From: Lutjanus erythropterus
Taxonomy: Eukaryota > Chordata > Actinopteri > Lutjaniformes > Lutjanidae
Reading direction: 5' to 3'
Assembly: GCA_020091685.1 (NCBI GenBank)
Contig: CM034591.1
Location: 30,711,555 to 30,775,554, forward strand
Length of the DNA stretch: 64,000 bases
Shown: positions 10,631 to 20,915 of the stretch, one piece after another
Numbering within the stretch: position 1 is the stretch's first letter
Layout: each line of letters starts with the position of its first letter
Program-made: the position numbers and the translations under genes
Notes under the pieces: generated by a model
Seen by the model: only the letters and a program-made list of their open reading frames with translations
Database searches by the model: none
What the model was told of the DNA's origin: nothing

Positions 10631-13498
10631 ACTCCATAAAGCCAAGTTGAGCTGGGCAGATTTGGATGATAATTCTCAGTAGGCTTTCATGTAGGCATTG
10701 ATATTAAGCGTGTTAGTAACACACAAACTAAAACTGCAATATATAGACTAAACTGCCAACTGATATCTGTCAAACAACCAAATGGCAATGTCTTGCTCTC
10801 CTTATGCTTTTAAAATTTATATAAGCAATATTAAACGTGTTCTAGGTTTGTCACACCACAGAAACATGTGTGATTAACCACCCAGCCAAATTTGAATAAT
10901 TGAAAAATTACTAACTATATAAAAGTAGGACTCAAAATCATGAAAGAATAAGCAGTTTTCTCTGCTCTCACATGCTGTGGTTTGTGTCCACTCTGCTGTC
11001 TCAGTGTCAAACCACTACGAGCTGAAAACAACCTGAAACATGGACGCTCCATCTAGCAACTTGGTTCCAGCACATCACTGAGCCATGTTTCAGGTCTGCC
11101 CAAAAAAAATCTGAACACAGAAACCATGAACAACAGTCTCTTGGTTTAACTCTGCAATTGCAACTGGAGAGCACAGGAATTTGCCTTGAAGACAGAAAAA
11201 TATTTCAGCATATACCTAAACCAGGGAAAAAACATCAGATAAACATCTCATCAATACATGAAACTATTCTCATCATCATCTGCACATTGTTTTTCTTGTG
11301 CTGCTGAAAATATTTCATTGCTCTGTTTTCTTAAATTCAGTTATTCACTCACACTGAAATCCACAAGCATGCACTCATGAAGATCTAATCATTACCTAAA
11401 TTATATGTCAATTGTATGTAATTGCCTCGGCGATATTGTTTGTGTGAACTTCTGTGCCAATAAAGCTCATTAAATTGCACATAGAGGAGGAGTGTGGGGG
11501 TGGTCGGGGATCTGTAAGGAAAAGCTCAGCTCGTCTGTCAGGAAACCCTGACAACACAATCTGCAGACCCCTCCCACCTCCCTCCTCAATTCCATTACCA
11601 GCACTAGTGATAAAATTTCCCGGTGACACCCAGCACCATCGCATCTGCAAAAGGCGCAGACAGAAACATAAATTCAATGTACCAGTGCTGTATAGTGTCT
11701 AATTGCTAATTGTTGTAATATCATATTACAGACAGTGGGTACTAACAATTTACAGAGGCCTGTGGTGTGTGTGGAGACAGGATTGAGTGGGGAGGAAGTG
11801 GGAAAGCAAATTTATTTATCCAGAGTGATCCATGATATTGGACAACCCAATTCAGGTTGGGTTTCATGGGAGAGGCTGCGTGTTTGTGTCTGTGTGTGTG
11901 TGTGTGGATGTGTGTATGTGTCTGTGAGGGAGAAAAACATTTGCCAAAATAAACCATAAACTAGAGTCGAAAAATTTTTGGGCACCATAAACACTATAAA
12001 CTATATACAAAGAAAATTATCATGAAACCCAATAGTTTTGATGTATGTAATCAAATTAAACTATAGACTTTCAACATCTCATAAAGCTTTATCGATCTTA
12101 GGAAAGTTACTGAGCACACACACTCTCTATATATCCATACATTAAAAAAAAAACTTGTGAGGTGTTCAGTCAGACCACAGCTTCCTGTTGCTGTTCACTG
12201 CAGCTCTACCTTCTGAGTCTTCACTCGCGGGACACATAGCTACACCAAAAGGTAAGGCAATTTAAAAGCTAATTTCAGGCAAACAGATGATATAGTGCCC
12301 ACAGGGTGCTTTCACATAATGTAGCTGTTCCTGCTACTTACTGCTGCTTTCACAGCGTGAAGGAACACGAAGCTGACTCACCGGTCAATTTACCAAATTT
12401 TACCAAGGTTTGTTGAAATGTCGTCAAACCTGACTTTGTAAGTTCACTTCTCAAGAGCCAGTAACATTACTGCTTTGGTTTTAAACTGTTACATTATGGG
12501 AACAAAGTCATTATCAGTATAGGAGTGGAAAATGCCAGGAAGCTCTGATGAGGACTGACCTTACTGGATAATCTATGCATGTCACACTCACTGTCTGTTG
12601 TATCTACAAACTCTTTTTACTGATCAGCAATATGGAGAAAGTCACCACCTTATTTCCTTCCACCAAACCTCTTCGCATCAAGCTTAAATAAGGCTTGCAG
12701 GGTAAATCTTCATCTGAATACAGCAGCTAGAACTGAATAGGTGGCAGGTTCAGGCTTTGAGCTGACATCAAGACTTTCCAATTACTTTTACTGTAGGTGA
12801 AGGTTTTGCTCTCAGTTGTGTCTCTGACATAATAACCTTCAGATGCCTGTGTGTAACTTTTGGTCCCTTAACAACAACAAAAGAACATCTCCATTTAGAG
12901 CTCTGGCTTGCTGAACTAAACCACTGATTTTGTTGAAATCCCCTTTTAAAGACTGATCGCTGTTTCTGTGGTTTATTTAATGATGAATAGTTTTCCATTC
13001 TTCTCATTTTTCTTACTTCTCTACTCGTCTATTTGTTCAGTGTGTTATTCCAGAACAGTTAGAGGTTATCATTTCGGGCATATTAAAAATGCCTACTGTA
13101 ACTTGCAGATCATATCATAACTGCTTCTTAACCATGGCAATTAAGGTTAGGGTCTGATTTAAGAAATATTAAAGAAAAATTATAGATCAACAGTTCCAGA
13201 GTAAATGTTGCTAGCCTGACTTAAAATAGGAAAAGTTTATGACAAAGCATCCTCTTCCCAGGTTGTTTATTCCAGTGAGATGATAAAAGTAGAGTCTTAA
13301 GGTTTAGGAAACAAAAGCACCTTGCTTCATGTCAGGGAACGATTGTGGGTTTTGGTTAAATGTCTTGTTAATCAAGTTCTTCCAGTATGTAAACATAGCC
13401 ATAAAAGAGTGCGATGCTGTAATTGTTACAAGCAGATACTGTGTTGTTTTACTGAAATGTTCAATATCAACATATTTGTGACATGCCTGATGTGTTAA
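10631..13498. other. intergenic; possible conserved element at 11.44-11.68 kb
   Basis: No gene is supported. At 11440-11680 the sequence is non-repetitive and open on both strands over 80 codons (a CpG- and G/C-richer island in AT-rich surroundings), which could be conserved non-coding DNA; conservation cannot be judged here. A (TG)n tract lies at 11893-11907. Confidence 0.35.
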
Positions 13499-13525
13499 TT
13501 AACATAATGTTCCTCATTATGTTAA
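13499..13525. repeat. perfect 11-bp inverted repeat
   Basis: TTAACATAATG at 13499-13509 and CATTATGTTAA at 13515-13525 are exact reverse complements around a 5-nt spacer. AT-rich and most likely a chance or MITE-derived palindrome. Confidence 0.8.
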
Positions 13526-13701
13526 TACAGAAAACATAATCCAGTCCACATAACATTTCCATCCACATGTGATTGCTGTTGCAAAATACAGACAGGGTGA
13601 CTTAATCACATTCTTTCTTGTGGCATGTTGCATTTTTCCTTAAACTCATCACACATCAAAGAATTGAACGAGTTCAACGAGTGAGAGGCTGCTTTTTAAT
13701 C

Positions 13702-13703
<2 letters not shown>

Positions 13704-13734
<31 letters not shown>
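13704..13734. repeat. (TG)n microsatellite
   Basis: TG dinucleotide tract directly after a 24-bp block (13681-13704) that recurs at 14296-14319. Confidence 0.95.
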
Positions 13735-13736
<2 letters not shown>

Positions 13737-14231
13737 TTGTTTTTCCTTCTTTTTTTTTCTTTTTTTTAACCAGAACTCTTCACAAACAATGGAGCGTGTG
13801 GTCAACACTGGGAACAACACTGGCTACATCAAAGAGAGAGAATTATTAATTTAAATTTCAGGAAATCTGTTTTTTATATCCTGTGGTTGTTTTGTTTATG
13901 TGATGCTTATTTAATAGAAAAGTGCTGCACCAGTAAAACAATAGACCTCTGTCTGAGAGTCAAACATTTGGTGCACACATTTTCTTTAGTTTTCCGTAAG
14001 CTTGTTAAGAGATCTAGATGGACTAGTCACCTTTACTGCCCACTGAGCACTGTTGGGTGATGTCTACTAGATTTTTAGAAAAAAACATGATTAAAGTTAC
14101 CTTGGAAACTAAATGACTGCCTAAAAAATCGGAAAACAGGATTTCTACCTGTTGCTATGACCTGCATCTCTCTCGCTTACTACTCTGTTCTCTCTGCTGC
14201 CTCGGATAATGTGTGTCTCTTTCTTTTTCAG

Positions 14232-14253
14232 ACACACACACACACACACACAC
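14232..14253. repeat. (CA)n microsatellite
   Basis: CA dinucleotide tract about 45 bp before the second copy of the GTGAGAGGCTGCTTTTTAA block. Confidence 0.95.
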
Positions 14254-14884
14254 TTAGGCCTTCATGTTGCTATGACTGTGCAGTCAGCAGGGAGTGAGAG
14301 GCTGCTTTTTAACCACTAATGGAGAACACCTGACAGCCTGCCTTTTACTTTAGATAGAGGAGTGGAGTGGACAGTCTAGCCTTCGTCTGTTTTTAATAGA
14401 TCTTTCAGGTAGGAGTGAGGACAGTAGGAAAGAGGAGTTGCTGTTTTATGCTGAGCTTGAATGCACACTACTGCAGAATAGTATAATTATGCTGTCCACT
14501 GCCTCACACTGAGGACCAGTCATCATTAAAAGCACATTAAAAAAATATGGTAACATGTTCACAATGACTGCATGTTAATGTTCAGCTGGAAATTTTGCAG
14601 GAACATTAAGTTCCCATGTTTTGAAAAACTGAAATTCTGATCTGATGATGGTGCTAGGGATGAGACTTGACAAAAAATCCTCTGGGAACCATGAATATGT
14701 CTATATTTTGGTGCCAATATATCAAGTGGATGCTGAGATATTACGCTGAATAAATGAAACATTTAGCCTGCTGGTCGTGTTAGAGGACGAAGACTAAAGT
14801 TATTATAATGTATTCTCTAGAGATCTTGAGTATTTGCAGCAGATGTTATGACAATCAGAACAAAGGTCGCCCAGATACTTCACA

Positions 14885-16255
14885 CTGAATCATAGATGTG
14901 GACTAAAATCACATGACATAGACTCTAGCCAGACTTGAGTCACAACTTTGATTACTTTAGACTCAACATAACAAAATCAAAAATGACATACAACTTGACA
15001 CCAGTGACTTGTGACTTCACTTGGACTTGAGCCTTTTGATTTGAAAATACTTGATACCTTCTCCCTATGCCCAAAGATTAAAAAGTATGTTATTTAAAAA
15101 AGCCATCATTTAATTAATCAACTAATGTTAACACTAGGGATGTACCGATACCACTTTTTGTCAGACTGAGTACAAATGCTTACATTTGGATACTTGCCGA
15201 TACAGAGTACTGATATGAGTACTTAATAATGCCATTAAAGTTCTTACAATAACTTTAAAAACATGCTTTATTTTAATTAGATGGTCACTTTCTAAATGTA
15301 ACAAATCATTGTTGTTGTTGTTTTGCTACAAGTGTAACCATAGTTACTGTACACATTACATTTTTAGGTTATTTGTAGTAAGTTACTTTACTGATTTTGT
15401 GTTCCTTATTAAGCTGTGCAGTTGACTGTGTATATTTCAGTATAATAATTTCACAACATTATTATAAAACTTGCAGAATTAAGTTTACTATTATAGATTG
15501 TGTTATATATGATAATTATTTCATCATCATTTACAGCATTTTAACCAGTATTTTAATTTAACATTTACCTGTGTAGTATTTAAGTTTCTTCTTCATGTCC
15601 CTCTTGTCTGAGAGCTAATTAGTTCCTACCTGTCATTGTTTAGGGGGGACAGGTATGAGTGTGGTGCCATGTGTGCAACACTTTTGTTGACCCTGCTGTG
15701 AACCTCAAAGAGTGAAGTTGCGTGTCCTGAGCTGTCAGGCCGTTTTGGTGAAGAATAAGTACACAAAGAGAAGTTGTAGCAGATTATTATGAAGAAGAGG
15801 GTTACAGACTGGTGGCGGCGGTGTTTTTTATTCGTGTTCGGATTAATTTGCCGAGACATTCAACTAGTTTAGACCCGCCAGGACTTATTGGACAGCGGCT
15901 GTCTGCGGTCTACAGCTGCTCTCTGTGTTTATTTCAGTTTTTCATGGACTTACATGGAATTTTACGGACAGTTTCCAAAGTCTCTGCGGTCATTAATGGA
16001 TGATGTTGAGGACAGAGAGTCTCTCCCTGATGATGACGACGCGTCCAAACAAACGAAAAAAGAAGGTAAGCATCAACAAACTGCTTGAACTCTGCCTCGT
16101 GTTGGATCTTTACATGTTTACTTGTATCGAGCGGCTACTTTTCATGACGTGGTATCAGGTGTGGGGTATCAGAGTAGTTTTATGAGTACGAGTAGTTGAT
16201 TCAGACTTGCTTGTCTTGACTTGGGACTTGAGTGGCACCTTTGCTTTGAACCACA
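14885..16255. repeat. older ACTTGAGTC-rich repeat, split by an insertion
   Basis: The left part (14885-15062) and right part (about 16196-16255) share repeated ACTTGAG/GACTTG words (GACTTGAGTCACAACTTTG; CTTGACTTGGGACTTGAGTG). The hAT-like element at 15135-16195 sits between them, so it apparently inserted into this older repeat. Class unknown. Confidence 0.5.
15135..16195 (+). mobile_element. hAT-like DNA transposon derivative, copy 1
   Basis: Begins with TAGGGATGTACCGATACCA, which matches the reverse complement of the right end of copy 2 (TAGGGATGCACTGATACCA), so these are the terminal inverted repeats. Copy 1 has the left terminus but has lost the last ~45 bp on the right. The interior is nearly identical to copy 2 over about 550 bp. 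Copy 1 also holds a segment missing from copy 2 (about 15808-16055) with a short acidic frame (MDDVEDRESLPDDDDASKQT) that runs into a GTAAGC donor-like site near 16064, possibly a relic transposase exon. No full transposase is present. hAT membership is inferred from the terminus style. Confidence 0.7.
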
Positions 16256-17300
16256 AATGTGAACCTCAGGTGGCGCTGGAGGAAAGGTGAGGGGAAGAAG
16301 AAATTAGTAGGATTCATCCTCTGAAGATAATGAGCATTTCTGCAAACTTTTATGTCAATCCATTCCATAATATTTTCAATACAAAGTCAGGACCACAGTG
16401 GTCTGTCTCTGTGGTCTGACTAACAGAGAGACACCATTACCTTCCCTCAAGTCAAATAACTACAAACAGAAATCAGTCAATAAATTGTACAAACATTGTA
16501 CATCATAAACAGTGATGTACTGTACACTGTATACTTTTAACCAGCTGCAATTACATTTGAACATATGTGAATTCAAACAAATATCCAGCAGTCCATGTGG
16601 AACAATTAATTAAAACAGCTGCAAGTTTCCATAAACACAATTACACACTGGTTATCCACCTCCCACTTTGATGTGTTTCTCTGCACACATGAAGACATTT
16701 CTCACTTTCTTTATGGCATTATTCACCCGAACACTGTTTACAAGAATTTTACTGCATGTTTTTTCCACCATACTGTGATCCATTAAGATTTATTAAATCA
16801 TTCAGTTTTGCTTTTCATTTTCTAACTGTGTAGCTAAACACAAAAGTCAAACACTAATTACATATTTTTCTGTCATGCATATCCCATAACAACTGTCCAA
16901 TGGGAAATATGTAATTTAATCATGCAGATGCATACAGCTCTTTGCAGCATTTTTTGAACACTTACTGCTATGTGTTAATTAGCTATATGCTAAGATGATA
17001 TTGTATAACAGCTGACAAAGCTTTGTGATTACTGTTTCATTCTTACTAATTGGGTACATTTATTTTAAGCAGTTATTTTTTACTGATGGATAAACCTTAT
17101 TACACTCTAAAAAGCTTGTATAAATGTTTGCGTCAAGCAAAATAAAAATAACTTTGAAAACAGCCATGTAGTTTGTCAGGAATAAAATGATCTTGGAATA
17201 AGACTCACTCAAATTTAGCGATTATTTATGCAGTCGTTCCCTTTGTTGCACTTTGTTTTACAATTACATTAATGAGACAAAACAAGCTTTACGGTATATT
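16256..17300. other. intergenic, no feature recognised
   Basis: AT-rich, no gene-like frame, no clear repeat. Confidence 0.4.
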
Positions 17301-17305
17301 AAATT

Positions 17306-17760
17306 AGACAAAAACTAGAAATAATACATTCTTTACTAGTCAGTAAACAAACACAGATAATTAGACAACATGCACCTAATGATACACTAGAAAGATGTAA
17401 CAAGCCATAGTTTCTATCAAAGTAGACAAAAAATAGAAATAATTCCTTACTATTAATAATTTGACTTTATTAGACTATATATTAAAACCTTATTTGACTT
17501 TATTAGAGGGTAATTGGGACACATTGTAACAGAACTGTACTGTAAACTAACCTGTATTATTTCCCACTGTTGGATCCTTATTAGACTTTGTTAGAGGGTA
17601 AGTTGGGATTGTAGTTTACAGTACAGTTCTGTTGTAATGTGTCCTTGATGACACTCTAAAGTCCTCCAGTGAAGGTCTAATAAAATGAACATATTATTCC
17701 TGGAGAGTTTTTTTTGTCTAATTTGATACAAAATACAGCTTGTGTTGTCTTATTAGGACA
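17306..17760. repeat. foldback element with a 33-bp stem and internal direct repeats
   Basis: 17517-17549 and 17612-17644 are inverted repeats with only two differences in 33 positions, and in RNA both differences would be G-U wobbles. The loop is about 62 nt. Direct repeats also occur: CTTTATTAGAGGGTAA at 17498 against CTTTGTTAGAGGGTAA at 17586, and a TAGACAAAAACTAGAAATAA-like block near 17307 against 17423. The whole looks like a MITE or foldback element; no target duplication could be defined. Confidence 0.7.
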
Positions 17761-19125
17761 CACTAAAATAAAGTGTGACTTTTCCCTTTTGCATTGGTGT
17801 TGGGTACGCAGGTGTATGCGTTGTACTCCCACTAATTTTCTCACATGTCTTGGTACCATACGTGATCTCTGTGGTTATCATGAGGCTACATGTTATGTCT
17901 CTCAAATCTAGCCAAAGAGAACTGTGTCCACTTGCAACTGTGTTGCCCTCTCTTAAAATATCTTGTCACATAAACTGAAATTATTTTAACGGCACACAGC
18001 TGCCTCAGAGCTGCATATTATTACCATCTTAAACACATATTTCACAAGATCATTTTTAAATGCAGACCTGCCTCCCGTCTAAACAAATTCAGTCTTCATG
18101 GATGACTTAACGCTTCCCGTGAAGCCAAATTGTGTACAGTTCAACTGAAGAAAATGAAAGAGTTGTTTGAAAGTAACACTATATGTGGTATGTAATTCAC
18201 CCAGCAGCAGACAATAGCTGCTGTCAGAATGTGTTCGTGGGCTCAACATGGTCTGCATCATTTACAGGTCAGGAAGAAAGAGAGAGAGACTATTAAAGTA
18301 GACAACAACTTATTCAAAGCAACACCAGCTCCCACTGGATTCATCTCTCCTTCTCTCCAGTCCTAATTAGAGAAAGAGATGTCACACTGTGATTGCTATT
18401 GGAAATTGAGACTCTCAGTCGATTCTCATCACTCTCCCATAGCTGATCAGTGCCTGAATGGGAAGGTCTCATCTGATGCGTGCTTATTTATTGTAGCGCT
18501 CAATTAACACGCCCTAGCTACAAACTCCTGGGTGGTTTTGGATGAGTTGTATTCATATTGTCTCTCTCTACCCTTCTCTTCTTTCTGTCTAGCTAGTTAT
18601 CCTCTTTGTTTTAGGCCTGTCTGTTTTGTTTGTTTCTAACGGCTGCTTTAAAGAACAGCATTTGGTCAACACTTTTTCATCCACGGTGTTAGATTCTCCT
18701 AGGAGACTGATTTTTTTTTTTTTAGAGGGCACACTCACACACTAAACAACACAGGATCGCCAAATGAGAGAACAGATCACGTAAAGAAAGATACATAATT
18801 AGCATGCAAAGCATATGACAATAAAGGCAGGATAAAAAGTCATTTACTTAATGTTGAGGAGGATGCCTTAATAGACCCATGAACTGAATTAATAGAAGTC
18901 CATTCTGTTCAGCTGGGAAGCTGTGTCACTGACTTTCTGGTAGATTCAACCTTTTCACAGCAGCCATATTGATATAAAATGGTATGATAAACACAGGAGT
19001 TTCCAGTAATACTCGTTAAGATCCCATTACCACATACACAATAGGAGCACCCTGACTCTTTCTAAACCTCATTGGAGCAGAACCTTAATTCGTATCATCG
19101 GTAACATCTGTGTTTACTATTTCAT
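17761..19125. other. intergenic; possible conserved block at 18.34-18.54 kb
   Basis: No exon supported. The stretch 18340-18540 is non-repetitive with homeobox-type TAATTAG and CAATTAA cores and may be a conserved non-coding element. This is only a guess from texture. Confidence 0.3.
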
Positions 19126-19129
19126 GTCA

Positions 19130-19635
19130 CACTGGCTGCTGTGATAAATGTCTACAGTCAGCCCACCACTTTGGTCCATATGTTTGGTCCAACTATTTGA
19201 TGGATTGTCCTGAATGTTTGGACAGACATCCGCGGTGCTCCATGGATGAGTCATACTGTCTTTGATGATCTTCTCGTTAAAGTCCACTTTATCCAAAGAA
19301 ATGTCATAACATCTATAGGATGGATTGGCACACATGTTATACAGACATTCATGGTTCCAATATGATGTATCCTGCTGATCCCCTAACCTTTCATCTAGTG
19401 CCATTACAAAGTTGACATTTGTGATATTGAACAAAATGTCTCAACAAGTTTTGGATAGATTGCCATGAAAATGCCATGCGATTCTGGCTGAATTCCTCGG
19501 GATTTCTTGTAATCTCTTTGGTGATCCATCTTCAAGTTAAAAATTTCAATTTGTCTGATATTCTGGTTTCTGACTAAATAATCACACCACATTATCATCA
19601 GCCTCACCTGTAACCTGTTGTGTGTTTAGTGTTTC
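19130..19635. repeat. degenerate teleost interspersed repeat
   Basis: The sequence (for example CAATTTGTCTGATATTCTGG, CATTATCATCAGCCTCACCT, TTTGGACAGACATCC, CATGGATGAGTCATA) matches, from memory, a repeat found in great numbers in acanthomorph genomes. Minus-strand ORFs of 105 and 67 codons across it (19117-19434, 19404-19607) are repeat-derived. It ends abruptly at about 19630, where different sequence (GTTTCCCGTGCC) begins. Confidence 0.5.
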
Positions 19636-20915
19636 CCGTGCCATTGTGTGGGAGGCCCCCAAACGGGACCCCATACCCCTCCGACAAAAAAAAGTGAATT
19701 CTTCATGTTGAGATGTTCAGAGACTTTTATTTTGAACACACTGCGTTTGTTTCAGCTTCCTGTTGCTCCATTTAGCACTGGTGTCACAGTGCAGAAGTTA
19801 CTGATGGCTCATGTAGCATAATAACTTGATTTTCTCTCTGTATTTCATGATATTGGACTTTGTTGTCAATGTTAAGTATATTTATTGGACTGCTCCAATG
19901 TTGGTAAAGACAGAGGTTGGCAGAGGCAGCGAGCCTTTGGAAGAATACCTCTTCCTGTAACTTAAACGTTTATTTTATTTACATGTTATGTCTTTTTTTT
20001 TTAGCTCCTACCCAGCCATTGCTCCATTAAAACCTCCATTCAGGAATCCCCTGGGGTTCACAGTTGGGAGGGTGCATGAACCTCTCTGTTTCGTTGTGAG
20101 GACAGGACTTCCTGGAGCACTGTGTTATGTCACCAGGGCTAAGCTAGCTGTTGACAGCCAGTGCATACCTCCAAGCTGGCTGGTTACAAACCGTAATGCA
20201 TTGTTTTCTGTTCCTACTGAACAGGCAACGTGTTTGGCAGCCGGTTCTGTCATCCCAGGGGGGAAGTGGGTGACAAAGCCTGCCCTAATGAGCTTTCGTG
20301 TATATTAGGAATGGCATAAACTTTTCTGAGTGGTGTATTGTTTGAATCTCTTGTTGGCTTTAATTGAGTGTAACTGCACTGTAAATCATGTGTTGTGAAG
20401 ATACAAGTGAATTAATTATGCTGGTGCCTTTCAGTGTTTTTGTTTCCTGCTGTAAATACTGTTGAGATGCAGGTGAATGTATGTCCAGTACCTCTCGCTC
20501 CCTCCGTGCTGTATGCTTGTTTCATTGGTTGGACTAACTCAGTGTCTTATTTTTGTTTCAAAGCTGAAATCGACATAGGTAGCTTTTGCAGTACTATCAT
20601 AGAGGACACAGTGAATATTTCCTAATATGGCTTTGTTTAGCCGCAAACTCCTCGGTGCTGCTCAGTCTGAAAAGATAACGCAGCTCATCACGGCAATGAC
20701 TTCGCGAGATGTGCATGCACGCATACCATGTAAAAAGGAGTGCCCACCTGTGAAAACTCTGCCATCTTACTGATAATTGTTTGGCGCCAATACTGATGGC
20801 AGCTTTGTAGCTGGAAGGCATCCCAGACAAGTAGTGTAAGTAATTACTTCTGTTGATGAGTGATTAGTAAAGTGATGCAATTACTCATTTTTTAAGTAGG
20901 CTGTAACACTGCTTG
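19630..20915. other. unclassified block, possibly repeat-derived
   Basis: Starts with an AGTGTTTCCCGTGCCATTG boundary that resembles the tip of teleost hAT elements. It ends near a short block (20835-20915) of ATTACTTCTG and TGCAATTACTCATTTTTTAA followed by GTAACACTG, resembling another hAT terminus. The interior has a 106-codon + frame (19988-20308) and a 77-codon minus frame with no recognisable domain. Whether this is one element cannot be settled by eye. Confidence 0.3.

Noticed and set aside
15626..15859. Shared minus-strand ORF in the two hAT-like copies (also 54839-55045), considered as a conserved protein
   Set aside because: The two copies are nearly identical at DNA level, so a shared frame carries no information about selection, and it has no known domain.
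19117..19434. 105-codon minus ORF rich in Cys, Trp and Asp considered as a secreted protein
   Set aside because: It lies in a recognisable, degenerate teleost interspersed repeat; the residues reflect the repeat.
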